DNA from: Mesaphorura yosii
Taxonomy: Eukaryota > Arthropoda > Collembola > Poduromorpha > Tullbergiidae
Reading direction: 5' to 3'
DNA: 64,000 bases
Assembly: GCA_009869945.1 (NCBI GenBank)
Contig: WIXG01000175.1
Span: 62,001-126,000 of the forward strand
In this document: positions 35,650 through 47,466 of the stretch, piece after piece
Layout: each line of letters opens with the position of its first letter
Position numbering within the stretch: position 1 is the stretch's first letter
The notes under the pieces: generated by a model
Databases searched by the model: none
What the model was told of the DNA's origin: nothing
What the model saw: the letters and a program-made list of their open reading frames with translations, nothing else
Made by a program: the position numbers and the translations under genes

Positions 35650-38032
35650 CTCTTTCTTCTCCCGTCGACGTCGGTCAGAATGCAGCAGCTACGAAGCTGC
35701 TACAAAAAACAACTGTTTGATTCCAGTAAGTAATTAGAGTTATTGGCGATTAAGTCGATGGATTCAGAGGCCTTAATTATGATTTATGTTTGACCCCTCC
35801 AGCCAGAGATGCTGGCGAAAATTCTGAGCCACATGACATTTGAGGATTTGAAGACTTGTGAGCTAGTATGCGATTATTGGAGCTACATCATAGGCTCACG
35901 AAAGTTGCTCACAACAAGATGCTGCACTTCTTATAAAAATCTGCCGACGCCAGCTTTCAAGTTGGGTGGAGTATGCACGAGCGTGTAACCGATCAGCGAG
36001 ACATTACTTCAAATTCATCGAAAGGTGCCTTCCGAATGTTTACGGCCTCAGCATGCGACTGAGCAAACTAACCTGGACGAAATATGATGATTTCTGATTC
36101 TGGCCAATCATATTCAGCCGCAGCAATTTTCTTCTGTACTCAATGCTAAACTTGAATGCAAGAACCAAGATTTGGCGCAGCAGATCACGGAACTACAACT
36201 GCTCAACTGCTCTTACCGTTACTTGGCGCAAAATTCTCCTATGAAAGAAATGCTCACGGAGACGGAGACTTCTTCAATAGTCTTACACTGCAACAGTGCG
36301 ACCCAACAGTGACTGTGCTACCCGAAGCCCGCGATGCACTCCTCAGGCTGAGGCGTCTAGGAATTTCGATAGGAGTTCACGAAATGGAAGCATTTGACAC
36401 TGGTTTAAATATTATTGGGTCAGTGAGATTCAACATTACGGCAAGACTAGTGCCCAAGCTATTGTCTTTCGCCGCCCACCATTGCACACGATTTTCTACA
36501 ATTGACATTCGCAATGGAAGATTCCGATTTCATGTCGAACGGGAGCCAGGATTCCCAGGACTTCCAGAACTGAGAACGACCCATTATGAAGACTTCTTCT
36601 TTCTTCTCAGCAAGCTCGTCCGTCGAACGCAGAGACCCTGTATACACTCAAGTTGTCGACGTATAGTGAGGAAGATATAAAGAAAATCAGTTCTACACTT
36701 CGTCCAGTCAATCCGTTAAGTCCGAAAACAAATTACGAGAAGCCGACGGAATTCCTTTTGAAATTTTCTTGGAACGGATGACTGGAATTGGAGTCGAGGG
36801 GCCTATCCTCGTGAATAATGAAGTGATTGAAGAGGATACGATTCCAAGCTGGCTTGATTTCAATTTACACTTAAAAACTCTTGAGTTGAATTTTCATTTG
36901 GCACGTCTTTCAACCAACCTCGCCGAGCAATCAGTCTCTGTACCTGTGTCTACACCGACTGCAATTTTTTAAGACAACAATCCGAATCGCGCCAAGTTAA
37001 GCTTGGACAATGCAATATTGTTGATTTCGTCGGGGAAGAACGAGAAAAGATTAGTTTTCTGAAACAACTTGCAGATCTGCAACTTGCTACACTGCCTTCA
37101 TATTGGCTGACGATTTCGGAAACGGAATGACAGCCGACGAGTACACCCTTTGGATGTCTTCAGTTGCGACCAGACAGTTGGAGCTGCAGTCGGGATTCAT
37201 TAATGAACACAGTCCGGTTATACATGCTGCAGACCCAAATGAAGTCATCATACAAGAAGAATCATACGTGAAGGTCAGCGAGGCAATCGGAAGAAAGTCG
37301 CTGGTCTGGATATTTCTTTGTTTCTTGGCCGAACTTAAAAAACGCAATATTTTACGCTGGAAGTATTAGTCACTTGACCAATATCTATATCCACCAAACT
37401 GGCGTGGCTAAAACTACTCTGTCCATCACGAATGGAGATATTTAGAAAATCATTTACGACGCGGAACAACTGAAAGAATTGCGGCTGGAAACCTGTAATC
37501 TCAGCGGAATCTTCGAAGGTTTGACAGGTCTCAAGGCAGGTCCAATCGCTCTTATTCGTCAGCCAGCTGAGAGGGACGCCAATGCCAATGGAAATCCATT
37601 GCCGTACGCGGTGCAAGCGGACGATTATGATGGCCGCCCACTGTCAGCTTTGAGACGTAAGGGGTTTGATTCGTTTAAACAAAAATGATATCAACAGTGC
37701 ACAGGCTTTGCATTTTCGCAGAACTTCACATTCTGAAATTACTTGGTGTTGGTCCGACCGTCCCAGACATTTCTGCTCAATACGCTTTCAAAGGAATGAT
37801 CTCCAAGATCTTCCAAATTTCTACTCCAAGAGTAAGTGTCAAGTTTCTAATGGCGTGCAAGAAGACGGGTGGACAACTCTCTTCACCAATCTCAGAGGAA
37901 GTGGAACCTATGCGGATGAATTCATAATTGAGTCAACTGTGGAGAAGGATAGTGACGCCGAAGCAGGTGCTGAAGGCGAAGCTAATGCAGATGATGATGC
38001 TGATGCTGAGGCCGAGCAAGGTCAAGACTAGG
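35650..38032 (+). pseudogene. Decayed F-box / LRR-type gene
   Basis: A recognisable F-box (PEMLAKILSHMTFEDLKTC, then CDYWSYIIGS) starts at about 35803 after an intron. Downstream the coding signal continues but in changing frames: ARHYFKFIERCLPNVYGLS near 36000, ANHIQPQQFSSVLN near 36105, NQDLAQQITELQLLNCSYR near 36165, and finally a frame ending at 38032 with an acidic Glu/Asp/Ala-rich tail (DSDAEAGAEGEANADDDAD). Stops and frame changes occur every 100-300 bases and cannot all be removed by short introns. I read this as a pseudogene of an F-box/LRR substrate adaptor for SCF ubiquitin ligase. Parts could be short real exons. Confidence 0.6.
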
Positions 38033-38504
38033 ATGGTTTCACGCCTTAACGATCGCTGTAATCTAAATTCACAACCAAGACAAATGCTTAATAGTTGACA
38101 TTGCAAAGTAAAATTAGACCAGCAGTCCGACACGTCATGGTTTTAAAATTCGTTCACATCTTCATTGTAGATTTGCTTTGCTAAAATTTTCGACGCGCGA
38201 TACGTACAAATGCACAAGGGATTGATACAAATGCTGTTATCAGTGATAAACAAATCCGTAGATTCCACACATGCCTACGAGAGTAATTACGCATATTGAT
38301 TTTTTCGCTATTGCGCTACGCGTACAAGGTTATGAAACATAATCTTGTCGCAAATTGCCATGAAACCATTTGATAGCACACTTTCAACCTGCCTGCCTGT
38401 CACATCAACTCAACGTGAGTGTAGCTTTCGTGTACCTTCTTCGCGTCTCGCCGTCTCGCGTACATTTTCTCCAGTTTGGGTTCTGAGCCAAGAAAGTTAA
38501 CAGG
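38033..38504. other. Intergenic, nothing recognised
   Basis: 3' flank of the decayed F-box gene and 5' flank of the Rho-like gene. Confidence 0.5.
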
Positions 38505-39431
38505 ATGAAGACTGTCAAGTGCACACTAGTTGGTGACTCGTAAGTGGATTGTGATGAGAAAACCATAATTATAAAATCGTTAATTAAAGTATGATTCGTA
38601 TATAGAGGCGTTGGCAAAGCTTCTCTGCTGCGGACATTCACGTCAGGCGAATTTCTTGAGGTACCTCCCAAGTACGACTTAAATACAGCCTCATTTTGCG
38701 CTCGTGTTAATTTCCATGTGTGGTATTAGAACTGCGAGCCCATCATCTTCGATACATTCCTTACGCACATTTCAGTCGATGGGAAAAGCTGCCAGTTGTC
38801 ACTTTGGTACACAAATGGAATGGAAGAATTCAACAGATTCAGGCCTCTGTCCTACCCCGGCAGTAACATTGTGCTGATTTGTTTTTCACTGGAATACCGA
38901 ACATCATTCGATAACGTGGCAGGAAAGGTAAAGATTTCAATTCACGTAAATATTTCAGTTCTCCAGTATGAATTCTTACTTATTCGCAGTGGGCATCGGA
39001 AATCAAGGAGCATTGTCCAGACACGCCAGTGCTTTTAGTTGGACTTAAGGAAGATCTGAGACAGAAATATTTGCAGAATCGTGGCACAGTTCATGCAAAA
39101 ATTGATACCTCTGACCCAGATTTAATTAAGAAGTCAGAAGCAGAAAGTTCCGATGCCGATTTCATTAACACATACGATGTAATCATGTAATGATATCCGA
39201 CGGCTGGTTGAGTTACCGAATTCAATTTGATTTGTTTTCACAAATTAGGGAGCACAATTGGCGAGAAAGCTTGGCTTTCTGGATTACATCGAAGTCTCAA
39301 GTTTAACCAAGCACAACCTAACTGCTCTATTCGAGAATGCGGTCAGAAACGCTACGCAGATTCCAATCGTGCCCGACGCAGAGGAACCGAAAAATGTGCT
39401 ACAAAGTTGTAAAGGCTGCATTGTTTCGTAG
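38505..39431 (+). CDS. Atypical Rho-family GTPase lacking key GTPase residues
   Basis: Exons 38505-38539, 38606-38660, 38730-38927, 38990-39178 and 39249-39431 give 219 residues. Rho features are clear: KCTLVGDSGVGK, then FRPLSYPGSNIVLICFSL, PVLLVGLKEDLR, LARKLGFLDYIEVSS, and a C-terminal CaaX box CIVS for prenylation. The catalytic residues are altered. The P-loop Ser/Thr after GK is Ala (38619-38621), the switch I Thr is Ile, the DxxG Asp is Tyr (38808-38810) and the Gln equivalent to Gln61 is Met (38820-38822). It also has an acidic insert of about 25 residues after KEDLRQKY. It is probably a pseudo-GTPase or constitutive form acting at membranes. The exon 2-3 join is the least certain. 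Confidence 0.82.
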
Positions 39432-39520
39432 AACCCATTAATTTATTCAACACTAATAAATGCTACAAGTTAAGGAATAAACGAACTCGGCAACCTTTTC
39501 TACTGGGGAATGGGAAAGAT

Positions 39521-39919
39521 TTAAATTTCGAATATCTGATCTGGACCACTACCATCGTCTGTGTCGCGTAGGTCCGCTCGTGCTGTTGTATTGGCTGGAA
39601 GTGTGCACTTCTGTAAGCTTTCATCAAACTCGTACTGGCCTGCTGTGGAGTTGGAGCAATTGAACGCGAAGAGCAGCCAGCGATTTTGGCTGTAGACGCA
39701 ATAGTAAAAACCTCCAGTTGTGACATTGCTTTTGTGATAACCAGCATTTGAACAGAGGTCCTGAGAATGGACGTAATCCAGCCACAGACCGGCCAGAGCT
39801 ACGCTCACGACTATGATGAGAATCTGCAAACGAAATTACGAAACCGTAATGTATTGCTGCGAAACGACACCGATTTGAGATTAATGACTTGTAGTTACGC
39901 TTGAAGTGATTCGTTGCAT
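39521..39919 (-). CDS. Small secreted chitin-binding (peritrophin-A/CBM14-like) protein
   Basis: Two exons, 39919-39899 and 39823-39521, give 107 residues. The first codes only for MQRITSS; the second opens with a hydrophobic signal segment (ILIIVVSVALAGLWLDYVHS). The mature part has the CBM14 look: CSNAGYHKS, GGFYYCVYSQNRW, FNCSN and EFDESLQKC. Four cysteines are visible instead of the usual six. Such proteins bind chitin in cuticle or peritrophic matrix. An acidic tail (RDTDDGSGPDQ) follows the domain. A TTTAAAA at about 40017-40011 on the minus strand is a possible TATA element. Confidence 0.65.
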
Positions 39920-42174
39920 CGTTCTCGTTGTGTTCCAGTCAGTCGTATTTCCTGTAGCGCTGTGGCTGCCACGAGTTTCGGAATACTTCCAAACTCAAGC
40001 GTCTCGAGCCTTTTAAAGCAAATTCCGATCGCAGATCTAATCATCATATCAGAAGCCAATTGTTGAATTGTCTGCCTGCTCTGTCCTTAAACTACATTTC
40101 CAAAAATGGGCCAAAAATTACAATTGGCGAATGAACTACTTGACACATTGGAAAGGATTGATTATTCGTTAAAATGCACATGCAAATTAGTTTCTGCTTG
40201 TGAGTCGGAACAGAGACGACGTCGACGTAGACTAGACATATGGGAAATGTGGGTTACGCGATTGTATCATCAGTCAGGTGCATTTCGTTCACGCGGTCGA
40301 TCCTTTCAACTGGAAAGAGAGCCTAGGAGTCGTAGTTCGTTTTTCGTAATGTAAAATTCATATGTAGGGGCGCAACAGTCTCAGCAATCTGAGACAACAG
40401 TGGATTGCCCATCTAAATAACAGGAACATCTGAGATGGGACGCAGAACGGCCGGCTCGGTGAATCATGAATAATTTTAGGTCGTTCTTCTGAATCTTCTC
40501 GTACTAACTCCAAAAAAGGAAGGAGATTCCTTAAATGGAGTCGACTTTATTCGCACACAAACTTCCATTTGTAACGATCCAGACCAGGTGCTAGTGCACG
40601 GCTCGTTATGACAAGAATATTATTGATTGGTATTGGTATACAACAATGCAACTATGCAAAGACGCATCTCATCACAACTGCGCAGTGGATCCTCACTACA
40701 TAATCAAATGGTGTAACGAGAAATTGCCCTCAGTCCTGTCAACGCAGGTGACTCTCATGCGCTTTCTTGTAAATTGAACTTTACGACATCCATTTTTGCT
40801 GAACATTACTTACATTTGTTCACAAGGCCAAGGTTTTTCGTAGACGGGCTGCAGAATGAAGTCACTACGAGAAAATAACACTAGCCACCAGCCAGAACAC
40901 TTCTCGTCATTCAAGAATTGTGTTTACTTGTATTTTTAGTACTCTAAAGTGTTTATTTTTAGTACACCGCCAACATGGCATAATGGATGAGAATCTTCAT
41001 CTCCGACCGCTTCATATAATTCATTTAATTCATTCCTGCGCATGATGAATGCATTTTAGCCTCAGATTGACATTTGACGTACATTTGTGCAAAAATTTTA
41101 ATGTCAATTCAAGGTTGCGGAATAATTACATACGGCTTTCGGATTTTCTGGCTGAGATAGATTTTGCCAGCAACTCTCTTCTGGTGGGAACCTCGGGGCT
41201 GATAGACCAGGAGTAATGTAATAAATTAGCGCTACGCGAGTTAAATTTTAAGCCAAGCCACTAAAGTACAAATGCCTGAAGAATTTTGATCAAATTATGT
41301 TTTATATTGGAATTTAAACACTGTTATTAGCGTTGACATTCCTTCCCGAATACGAAAACAAGATAACCTTAACATTGAAATTCAGCCCTCCAATGTCAAG
41401 TAATTAGCATTGAACTTGTGTTGATTATTCATGATATTCTGTTCCACATGAAGAGATTCCCATATTGGAAATTGGCGACGATTGTCTCTCGTATTCATGC
41501 AAATATCATTAAGTATCGGACAAAATTCAATTCACGAATAGACTGAATTCGTAATCCATGACTCGCTCTGATGCGATGATTACGACATGATTATCTTTTG
41601 ATATCGGGTTGGCGTGGAATGTGCGAGAATGAGAACAGGCGAATAATGGAGAGGGTGAATCACAGAATTGGAGACACGACAAATAACAGCGAGGGCGACA
41701 ATAATATTTATATCCACACATTCTCTGCTTCTCTGGCTCTCCGGTCTCGAATTTTAATTTCACTTTTCCTCAATGCCGTGCCATGTCATGCTTGAAGTGA
41801 CATCATGCCTAATTTATGGTCCCATCTTTTATTAGATTTGTGATGCGCCAAAAATTGGCAACACATATCCAAATTTTTGAGGGATCCCGAGCACGAACCG
41901 TGACGAAACTCTTCATACGAGTACAATTCAGGCAACAAATGTGGGTGCTGAGATCATCGCTATTTTGGCATGAGCGAGAATTGGGCATTATGTAAATATA
42001 GAACCCGAATGTGAACACGAACAAACCAACACGGACACGGACCAACATCAATGTTGAGGCTTTAACATTTGTTGACACGTTCACTTGAAAGTAAAGGCTT
42101 TCGAACACCTTCTTCCTTCCTCCCACATGCATATCCTTCCTCTGCCTACTGCGAGAATGAAGAGCCCACAGTGC
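39920..42174. other. Intergenic, 2.25 kb, nothing recognised
   Basis: Between the peritrophin-like gene and the heat-shock promoter. AT-rich with only short unsupported open frames (for example 40106-40354 +, 42132-41809 -). Confidence 0.5.
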
Positions 42175-42187
42175 GAAGATTCTGGAA
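42175..42187 (+). promoter_or_regulatory. Heat shock element
   Basis: Three inverted pentamers with exact spacing, GAAgaTTCtgGAA, the HSF1 trimer site. It lies 43 bases before the TATA box and 270 bases before the start codon of the double-crystallin heat shock protein, so heat induction is strongly suggested. Confidence 0.8.
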
Positions 42188-42229
42188 CGATAGCGTCATC
42201 GTCATAATCCCTAACAATGCCGATTAGTG

Positions 42230-42237
42230 TATAAAAG
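42230..42237 (+). promoter_or_regulatory. TATA box of the heat shock protein gene
   Basis: TATAAAAG with an initiator-like TTCAGAG about 30-35 bases downstream, giving a leader of about 190 bases before the ATG at 42457. A long A-rich leader is common in heat-shock mRNAs. Confidence 0.75.
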
Positions 42238-42456
42238 TCGGGACCACTTCAGAATCTGACATTATTCAGAGAGTTTGCAAAGTGCGAGCAACAAGTAACA
42301 AGTCCTCAAACCAAAAAATTTCTCACCGGTATTATTTTTCAAGTGTCTCACTTTCTTTTCATACACCGCAAACATTTTAGCATTTGAGCCTTTTACACTT
42401 CGAACGAATCAGTTTACATCTCCGTTGTCCACGTATCTTAAAACAGAATAGCAGAA

Positions 42457-44224
42457 ATGGCTCCAATCGGTCACAGCGTTATTCCCTTCAGATTTCGTGA
42501 TTCCTTCTTCCGTGATCCGTATTTTTCGGATTCTTGGGATGTAATTGAGCGTCAACGTCGGCAGTTCGACCGAGATTGTGAAGAGGCTCACCAGCGCGTG
42601 TTCGGACGCCCGTCTGGTTCTCACAGCCTCCTGGACTCGTCATCAGCGTTGGCTCCACGCGACACAACATCGTCGAGTCTTTCTGATTACTTTAAGAACA
42701 CGAGTGGTGGTGGTGAACATGACTTCAAAACTGAAAAGGACAGTTACAAGGTAAGCTTCAATTGGTTCAATGTGTATTACGAGAAAATAACTTCAGATTC
42801 TAATTCTGCAAACTTATTGAATTCGGTTCAGGTGGTCCTTGATGTTCAACAATTTAAACCCGAGGAGCTTTGTGTGAAGACGAGCGATGACAACAATACT
42901 ATCATAATCGAAGGCAAGCACGAAGAAAAGAAGGAAGATTCATCGCACCGTGGCTACATCGCGAGACAGTTTACCAGGAAATACACGCTTCCATCAGATG
43001 TCAAGTTGGATCAACTCCAATGCAACCTCAGCTCGGACGGTGTGCTCCAAGTTACAGCACCAAGAACGCTTCCGAGTATTACTGATGGCAAGGTCGGCGA
43101 ACAGAATGGTAACAGCAGCACACTCACCAGCGCTAAGAAGGACGGCAGCAGCGAGCGAATGACGGTCGACGGCCGAAAAGTAGAGAGTGCCACCACTGAA
43201 TCGAAATATGAGAACTATGCCAAGTGGAAGGAAAGCCGTGGAGAATCGCCAGTCTTTGATAATGCTGACAGAATTGATAACCTGACTTCTTCCAAAACCA
43301 AGTCCGATCATGTCGGCAATGGAACTACTAGCAAAAGCGTTGAAAGGATCCACAGGGATAACAGCAGCCTAATTTCAAGAATGCAAAACTGGGATCCGTT
43401 CTTCCATGCGCTTCCCGACTTTGACATGGTTCCATTCTGGAAGCGCAGATTCAACAGCAGTGGCAGCCGTCTCTTGGATCGTGACGACGAGCAACTCTTC
43501 GGAATTCAAAGCGACTTGGATAACTTTAAGGTGAGAGTTGACAATTGATTGCATGAACTGAGCAGTTAATGAATGCCTCAATGCATTGAACCGTGAAACT
43601 GACAACTATTTTCCATTTCTATTTCTGCAGGTCCTCGTTGATGCGAAGCAGTTCACTCCAGAAGAGCTGAGTGTTCGTTGCACCGACGCGCAAGTCATCA
43701 TTGAAGGGAAACATGAAGAAAAGGAAGACTCGCACGGATTCATCTCCAGGCACTTCACGCGCAAGTACGACCTGCCCAAGGGAGTGAAGGCAGAAGATGT
43801 GCAATGCAACTTGACTGCTGCTGGAATTCTCGAAATCAAGGCTCCCAAGCCAAGACCAGCTGAATCCCTCCTCCCACCAATTGGACGTAGAGTGCCTATC
43901 AACATGAACCACGCTATCAACGGCACCTCCAACGGAACTCAAAGTCACAAGACGACCTCCATTTTTGAACAACGCAAGGAGAGATCGACTGTCGGTTCGC
44001 CGCCTTTCGCAGAAGAGCACACACACAAGATCAACGTAGCTCCAGGCCAGCAACGTGAACATGCTCGTCGTGAAGAAAGCGTGGAGTCGACCACGTCAAA
44101 CGCCAACAACCGCCGTGTTACAATTCAGGAGCTGAGCCGCAGTTCGTCTGCCAATTCGAACTACAATGACCTCTACCATAATCGTGGCGAGCATGTGATT
44201 CCGATCACAATTGCTGCAAACTAA
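42457..44224 (+). CDS. Large small-heat-shock protein with two alpha-crystallin domains
   Basis: Exons 42457-42750, 42832-43530 and 43631-44224 give 528 residues, more than twice the usual size. The N-terminus has PFRFRDSFFRDPYF. Alpha-crystallin domain 1 (residues about 99-176) has VVLDVQQFKPEELCVKTSDD and IIIEGKHEEK. A polar linker of about 150 residues follows, then a second start-like segment (NWDPFFHALPDFDMVPFW) and domain 2 (about 332-405) with VLVDAKQFTPEELSVRCTD and VIIEGKHEEKED. Each domain starts exactly at an exon boundary, a sign of internal duplication of a single-domain gene. The HSE and TATA upstream show stress control. It should be an ATP-independent chaperone in cytosol or nucleus. 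Intron 1 (42751-42831, 81 bases) is stop-free and a multiple of three. Confidence 0.93.
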
Positions 44225-44376
44225 ATTGCGAGCTTTACAATTTATTGATGCAGATTTTAAACAATCAATCCTTCAATTCTATACTCTCTATCCTCTACTT
44301 CTGTACAGTTGTTGTTATTTATATGTATAAAAGCTTTGTGATTCGAGGCAATTTGCTATAATACTATCCTTTGCAT

Positions 44377-44382
44377 AATAAA
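44377..44382 (+). terminator. Poly(A) signal of the heat shock protein gene
   Basis: AATAAA 153 bases after the stop codon; the convergent LRR gene ends at 44509. Confidence 0.6.
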
Positions 44383-44508
44383 CTTTGCTTTAATTAAAAT
44401 TCGGTATACTTTTTTTTAACACCAATACTTGTGAAAACAGAAAACATAATGCTTCTTGAAAGTTCAAAGTAAAAATAGAAGCTGATAAAATTATCCTTCC
44501 TTGTCTTC

Positions 44509-47167
44509 TTAATCGCAAGATGGTTCAGTTTTGACCTCATTCTTGATGTTGGCAACTGGGGCGAGAATTTGTGTGCCAGCGTCATCATCGTCGTCATCGT
44601 CCTTGTCTTCTTTCTTTTCCTTCTTGATCTTGCCTAAATCATTCTGCAACATCGACGGCTTCAATTTCACTTTCAGCCTTTTAAAATCCGTGTTGCATCT
44701 CGAAGCAGCAGCAGTGGAATCAAATGAGCCAAAATGAACATCGTCATCCTTTTCTTTTGTTATCAGCTGACCGATTCCCTTTATATTCCACTGGCGCAGA
44801 GACACTGAAAATCCCTTTGTGTAGTTGAATTCTTCAAGTTTCTGCAGATCTCGAATTTCGTCGTTGTAAACGGCAGGTAACAGCGGATACTTTTTGAATC
44901 CTAGAAACAGGTACGGATGAAAACGAGCATCTTTGTGATAGAACGGCACGTTATTGAGCGTTGGAATTCTCAGTACTCGTGCGACATGTTCAATGTCCAG
45001 CATTCGAAGAGAAGTCAGTCCACCCAGTCCGTGTGACACAGTCGGCCGATCTTGACGTGCCAGTGGAAATTGAATGTTGTGATACTTAACAAAGTCATTG
45101 TATACTTTGTCGTTATCAGCAGGGTTTTTTAGCTTGTTAAGTTGTTCCAACACTTCCGCTGATTTTCTCATTCTCTTTAACTCGCTCCATGGTTTGGATA
45201 AAATTGCTGATTCGAGAGTACCCTCAAAATCGTACTGCGTCTTCAAATGCAATTTCTCAAGCTTTGACCCCGCCATTGTTTCAATGAAACTGAACAGAAC
45301 CTTCACACTGGGCAAATACAGCCATACCTTTAGGAGGTTTGGGAACAATTGGCGTATCTTTTGTATGAAAAATTCATCCTTCAAGCAGTCTGGAAGTTGT
45401 ATTTCGCTGACCAGTGGGTAGCTTGGAAATCTGGCCTCCGTAGCATTGTTTGGAATGAAGACACTGGTATTCCAAGCACTGCCAACTCGAAAGACTTTCA
45501 GGCGTGGAAATGTCCTTGGATGAACTTGATCGATTTCAATCAGATGACCAAAAATAATACTCTCTAGTTCTGGCATAATGTGAGGGAAGCTCAGTACGAT
45601 CGTCATGAGGTGCTTCTCCGTCAGTGAGATAATGTTTGACGGTCTCGCCGCAGGAGCGGTTCTAGATGTCGAAGGCTGTTCAACTAGGTAATCTTCGAAC
45701 GTCTCCTCGAATTCATAGATACTTCCGAACGTCATTGATTCTAACGCTTCCATTTTGGGAACTTCAACCTTCAAGGAGCTATCCATCAAATCCTCTCCTT
45801 GCCTATTACCATGAATTGCAAGATTTTTGAGCGTTGGTGCAAACCTCTGTAGAAAGGTATTCATGTCGTCCGAAGTCACGTCTTCCCATATCCCAGCAAC
45901 AATTTCTATTGACTCCAAGTTAAAGGGAAGTTGAACCAATTGACTGAAGTGTTGCTTCTTCAGGGCTCCATTCTCTCGAATCATATCCAGCTCCAATTTC
46001 TTGAACTTGCGGAGCCATGAACAATTGCTAAGTATACGCAGACACTGGTCCAGTTCGTGCAGATGGCGAAATGTGAACCGGAATTCCTGGAGCTTTTTTT
46101 TGGCTTCCCGGCAAATAATTTCCAATTCGGTTTCAACATTGAACGTGTGGTTGACACCAATGTTTAACCGCTTCAGATTACACAAGCCGAGACTGGGTTG
46201 GTGGACATGACGTGAATCCATGATCGAGTAAGAGTATTTTGAGTCTTCTTGTTCGCATTTCCTAATCGTCAATACAGTGAGATTTGGACAGTTGCTGCCA
46301 ATTATTTTCAGAAGTGTGTGACTAGAGGTTCCAATTGATAATTCGTTCAAATAATTCCCACACTGCTTGAAAAGATTGATATAGTGAACCAAATTAACTT
46401 CGTAATCCCCGATGATTAGGTTCCTGTGACCCTTCGCCAACCGACGATTCATTTCTAACTCTATCATGAAGGGAATGAATCAACTGTGGGTTAATCAAAC
46501 GAATGAGTTTCACTGAAAAGTCTTTGTCATTAGCCTACCTTCAGTAAATAAGTCAAGTGAGTCAATTTTCTTAGGCTGTTGAGCGAGACGAGTCTTCTTT
46601 TCATGTGGAGTTTCAACCAGAAGTTCGTCACCAGAATCGAAGCAGTCCTGGCATCGAAAATATAGAATATATTTCGAATCCTCACATTACCGATAAGCTT
46701 GGTTCACTTACCGCATAGCTAATTTTGGCGCTTGACCTTTTCGACCTTCTGCGTGGATGAGATTCCTCCGTATGATGATGCGTTCTGAAGGCTGACGTAG
46801 ATTCTGCGTTGGGAGTTTCTTCATTGTCGCCATTTTCATCGCCAGAGTCCGAGTCGGCTAAATCCAAAATGACTGGTTCCGTTCTGGGCGCAGGCTCGCC
46901 TGGTGCAGTCTCAGAAGAGTCGTCGGAGTCATCCTCCATCTCCATTTCGGGTTGGTTTGATGGTTCCCGTCGTTCGCGAGCTTGGGAGCTTTCTGGTGCT
47001 TGGTTTTCTGCAGCAGCGCCGTCAAGTGGATGCAAATTCTGTGGCATTATGCCATCCACCATAAAGTTAGTCCGGAGCTGCCCAAACAAGTTATACCAGG
47101 CGTTCTGCCCACCACCGCCACCAGTTTGGGCAACTAGGCAACTTTTATGCTGTCCAAGAACTGACAA
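44509..47167 (-). CDS. Large leucine-rich-repeat-like protein, F-box/LRR family without clear F-box
   Basis: Exons 47167-46712, 46647-46539 and 46460-44509 give 838 residues. The first 190 are disordered and acidic, with a SUMO-interaction-like motif (EPVILDLADSDSGDE) and a basic patch (RRRSKRSSAK). From about 195 there are irregular leucine-rich repeats (LTVLTIRKC, LKRLNIGVN, LESIEIVAG, LKNLAIHGN, LKVFRVGSAW, LEKLHLKTQ). The tail is charged (KKEKKEDKDDDDDDD). This matches the LRR part of F-box/LRR adaptors, but I see no F-box. A nuclear protein-interaction role is inferred. The exon 3 acceptor (TAG just before 46460) is chosen because it alone keeps frame. It may be related to the decayed gene at 35650-38032. 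Confidence 0.75.
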
Positions 47168-47466
47168 TCGTAATAATTTGCAAAAACGCTTTTCGTATAT
47201 TCTTTAGTTGGTAATCAGTATCGTCTCGCAAAAATCTGTTTTGAATTCTGTGCGGAACACGTGAGCTCTTTGTACGAGGATTCCTGAGATTCTTTGTCTA
47301 TCCGATTTCAATTCCTGACTGGCCTTAAGTGTCGTGAGTCGTGCAATATGGAACGAATGACGATTTCAATTTACTAAAGGTTCAAAGTTTAATTAATTCA
47401 GAGAAACACCAATAGAGTTGACTCTAATTTGCTTAATATTATTATTTTAAAATCATATATTGTATT

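Noticed and set aside
43619..44062. 147-codon minus-strand open frame in the heat shock gene
   Set aside because: Antisense shadow of exon 3, which encodes a well-conserved alpha-crystallin domain.
46809..47207. 132-codon plus-strand open frame
   Set aside because: Antisense shadow of the Ser/Glu/Asp-rich first exon of the LRR gene; low-complexity coding often leaves such frames.
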